Shown: positions 15,442 through 16,623 of the stretch, in pieces | How positions within the stretch are numbered: position 1 is the stretch's first letter | Layout: every line of letters starts with the position of its first letter | Assembly (NCBI GenBank): GCA_910589635.1 | Contig: CAJUTD010000019.1 | Location: 26,771 to 43,393 of the forward strand | DNA length: 16,623 nucleotides | Direction: 5' to 3' | DNA from: an uncultured Lachnospiraceae bacterium | GTDB taxonomy: Bacteria; Bacillota; Clostridia; Lachnospirales; Lachnospiraceae | Program-made: the position numbers and the translations under genes | Notes under the pieces: generated by a model | Database searches by the model: none | What the model saw: the letters and a program-made list of their open reading frames with translations, nothing else | Told to the model about the DNA's origin: nothing

Positions 15442-16128
15442 CTATGTATTAACATAATCTTCCACAATCTTGCCATCGAGGATACGGACAACCCGCTTCG
15501 CCTGCTCTGCAATGTCGTTATCGTGTGTGATTAAGATTACGCTGTGCCCCGCTTCGTGGAGCCCCTTTAAAATCTCCATAATTTCCTGCGTAGAGGCGGA
15601 ATCGAGATTACCGGTAGGCTCATCTGCCAGGATTACCGGCGGCTGCGCGGCAATTGCCCGGGCAATCGCAACTCTCTGCTGTTGGCCGCCGGACATCTCC
15701 GACGGCTTATGTTCCATGCGCTTTTCCAGCCCTACCTGGATTAACGCCTCCTTCGCCAATTTATGCCGCTTATTTCTCGCAATTCCCCGGTAAATCAAGG
15801 GCAGTTCTACATTCTCCAACGCTGTAAGATTAGCAATCAAGTTGAACCCCTGGAAAATAAAACCAATTTCCTGGTTACGAATTTCCGACAGCTGATTATC
15901 TTTCAAAGAAGAGACGTCCCTGCCGCCCAAGTAGTATGCGCCGGACGTCGGCACATCCAAGCAGCCCAGCATATTCATCAATGTAGATTTCCCGGAACCG
16001 GAATGGCCGATAATTGCCACAAATTCACCTTTCTTTATTTCCAAATCCACATGATCCAGTGCACGGACCTCATTTTCCCCGGGATTATATATTTTACACA
16101 TATCCCGGACGCTGATTAAACTATCCAA
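15442..16128 (-). CDS. ABC transporter ATPase, MacB/LolD type
   Basis: 228 residues with a complete ATPase set: Walker A GHSGSGKST (41-49), Q-loop FIFQGFNL with Gln93, signature EMSGGQQQRVAIARA (144-158), Walker B VILADEP (165-171), D-loop NLDS and His202 in the H-loop LITHD. Length and the LxALENVELPLIYRG segment fit the exporter subfamily that pairs with FtsX-like permeases. It hydrolyses ATP in the cytoplasm as a dimer to power the permease at 12389-13624. The start is TTG at 16128, with AAGGAAGG about 6 bases upstream; the next ATG (residue 10) would remove the first strand. It is the first gene of the efflux operon, with 78 bases to the adaptor ATG. Confidence 0.94.
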   Translation of the reverse strand: MDSLISVRDMCKIYNPGENEVRALDHVDLEIKKGEFVAIIGHSGSGKSTLMNMLGCLDVPTSGAYYLGGRDVSSLKDNQLSEIRNQEIGFIFQGFNLIANLTALENVELPLIYRGIARNKRHKLAKEALIQVGLEKRMEHKPSEMSGGQQQRVAIARAIAAQPPVILADEPTGNLDSASTQEIMEILKGLHEAGHSVILITHDNDIAEQAKRVVRILDGKIVEDYVNT

Positions 16129-16214
16129 TGCGTTCCTTCCTTTCCGTCATTTCACACTCATACATCATTCTCGAAATGAACTTGATACAGATTCTATGTT
16201 TTTGTTGCCTTTAT

Positions 16215-16287
16215 CTTACGCTAAATTTCTTAAAGAACTTATAAGATTACCTTACAAGATTCTTACAATCTATAAAACGATTGTAAG
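16215..16287 (-). promoter_or_regulatory. Repeated CTTACAA boxes: candidate response-regulator operator and promoter
   Basis: Plus-strand boxes CTTATAAG (16238), CTTACAAG (16251) and CTTACAATC (16262), plus a weaker CTTACG (16215). The second and third boxes are 11 bases apart, the spacing of OmpR/PhoB-type direct repeats. CTTACAATC (16262-16270) also forms a perfect 9-base inverted repeat with GATTGTAAG (16279-16287) across 8 bases. A minus-strand promoter TTGTAA (16263-16268), 18 bases, TTATAA (16239-16244) overlaps them. This fits control of the efflux operon by a two-component regulator encoded outside the window. Confidence 0.5.
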
Positions 16288-16441
16288 ACGCATTTCTCTT
16301 CAAAAGGCTTTTATTTTCCACTTTTATATCAAAAAATCCATCCGTTATCCATACTTCTCTGGGAGTATTTGCAGTAGTATTTATATAGACCTCTTTGCTT
16401 AACAAGAAAAGCACATGCCAGCGTATACCAAAGGGTATTGC

Positions 16442-16470
16442 TTGTGGAGCAAAGGAAAATAATATATAAT
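16442..16470 (+). promoter_or_regulatory. Candidate plus-strand promoter facing out of the window
   Basis: -35 TTGTGG (16442-16447), 17-base spacer, consensus -10 TATAAT (16465-16470). It would transcribe the palindromic element to its right, and a gene beyond 16623 if one exists. In the 16288-16441 stretch between the operator and this site I see no gene or further signal. Confidence 0.5.
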
Positions 16471-16505
16471 AGGTGCATAACTAGTACAACGAAAATTAAG
16501 TCTTT

Positions 16506-16621
16506 GATATATTCACGCTGGATAATTGATTCAGATACAAGGAAGAAAAACGACGGCGTAGCGAGTGCTACGGCTAGGTTTTCTGACGCAGTAGATGAAC
16601 AATTAGACAAGTGAAGATATC
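16506..16621. repeat. About 116-base imperfect palindrome, MITE-like or REP-like element
   Basis: The ends GATAT (16506) and ATATC (16621) are complementary. The outer arms (16506-16533 and 16596-16621) match as inverted repeats over most positions, including TTCAC/GTGAA, TAATTG/CAATTA and TTCA/TGAA. The pairing continues inward (AGAAAA/TTTTCT) to a central perfect hairpin CGTAGC-GAGT-GCTACG (16557-16572). There is no credible coding frame inside. The whole could fold into one long stem in RNA or single-stranded DNA. Confidence 0.7.
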
Positions 16622-16623
16622 AG

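Noticed and set aside
16329..16610. 93-codon minus-strand open frame at the right edge
   Set aside because: Low-complexity, partly hydrophobic translation with no family pattern; it overlaps the palindromic element and a plus-strand promoter and has no ribosome binding site.
1..16623. CRISPR array, tRNA, rRNA, or replication origin
   Set aside because: I saw no regularly spaced repeats, no tRNA-like cloverleaf or T-loop sequence, no rRNA segment, and no DnaA-box cluster on reading both strands.

Overview
The window looks like a low-to-moderate GC Clostridia chromosome, most likely a Lachnospiraceae-type gut Firmicute. I infer this from the strong AGGAGG ribosome binding sites, the TTGxxx/TATAAT promoters, the rpsF and DUF951 genes, a class B sortase, and a decayed copy of the AAA-ATPase/PD-(D/E)XK family that is abundant in such genomes. 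Every gene I accept is on the minus strand, so transcription runs from high to low coordinates.

Right part (about 12.3-16.6 kb): a MacAB-like efflux operon made of an ABC ATPase (15442-16128), a membrane-anchored HlyD/MacA-type adaptor broken into two frames (13638-15363) and an FtsX/MacB-type permease (12389-13624). It ends at a good intrinsic terminator near 12.33-12.36 kb. Upstream of it lie repeated CTTACAA-type boxes that look like a response-regulator operator, a candidate plus-strand promoter, and a roughly 116-bp imperfect palindrome at the window edge that resembles a small mobile or interspersed repeat.

Middle (about 9.0-12.1 kb): a pseudogene remnant (11362-12053), then a compact run of ordinary genes: a hotdog acyl-CoA thioesterase, sortase B, a Sir2-type NAD-dependent deacylase and the small DUF951 protein.

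Left part (1-8.97 kb): a tightly packed accessory cluster (1489-8968) lies just downstream of DUF951. In transcription order it has a giant protein with a GHKL-type ATPase region and phosphoribosyltransferase (PRTase)-like regions; an overlapping reading frame with the PRPP-binding half of a PRTase plus a helical tail; a GAF/DHp/GHKL histidine-kinase-like protein; an atypical response-regulator receiver protein; and a DUF2971 protein. An alpha/beta hydrolase and the start of rpsF, with its own promoter and a structured leader, follow. The cluster combines two GHKL ATPases, PRTase chemistry, a receiver domain and DUF2971. I know of no described system with this composition, and it is the best candidate here for an undescribed signalling or defence system. 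Its second PRTase domain appears to be split by an out-of-frame internal deletion, so this copy may be inactive.

Three loci are interrupted (the PRTase, the adaptor and the AAA/nuclease remnant). Each could be genuine decay, but the single-frame adaptor break could also be an assembly error.
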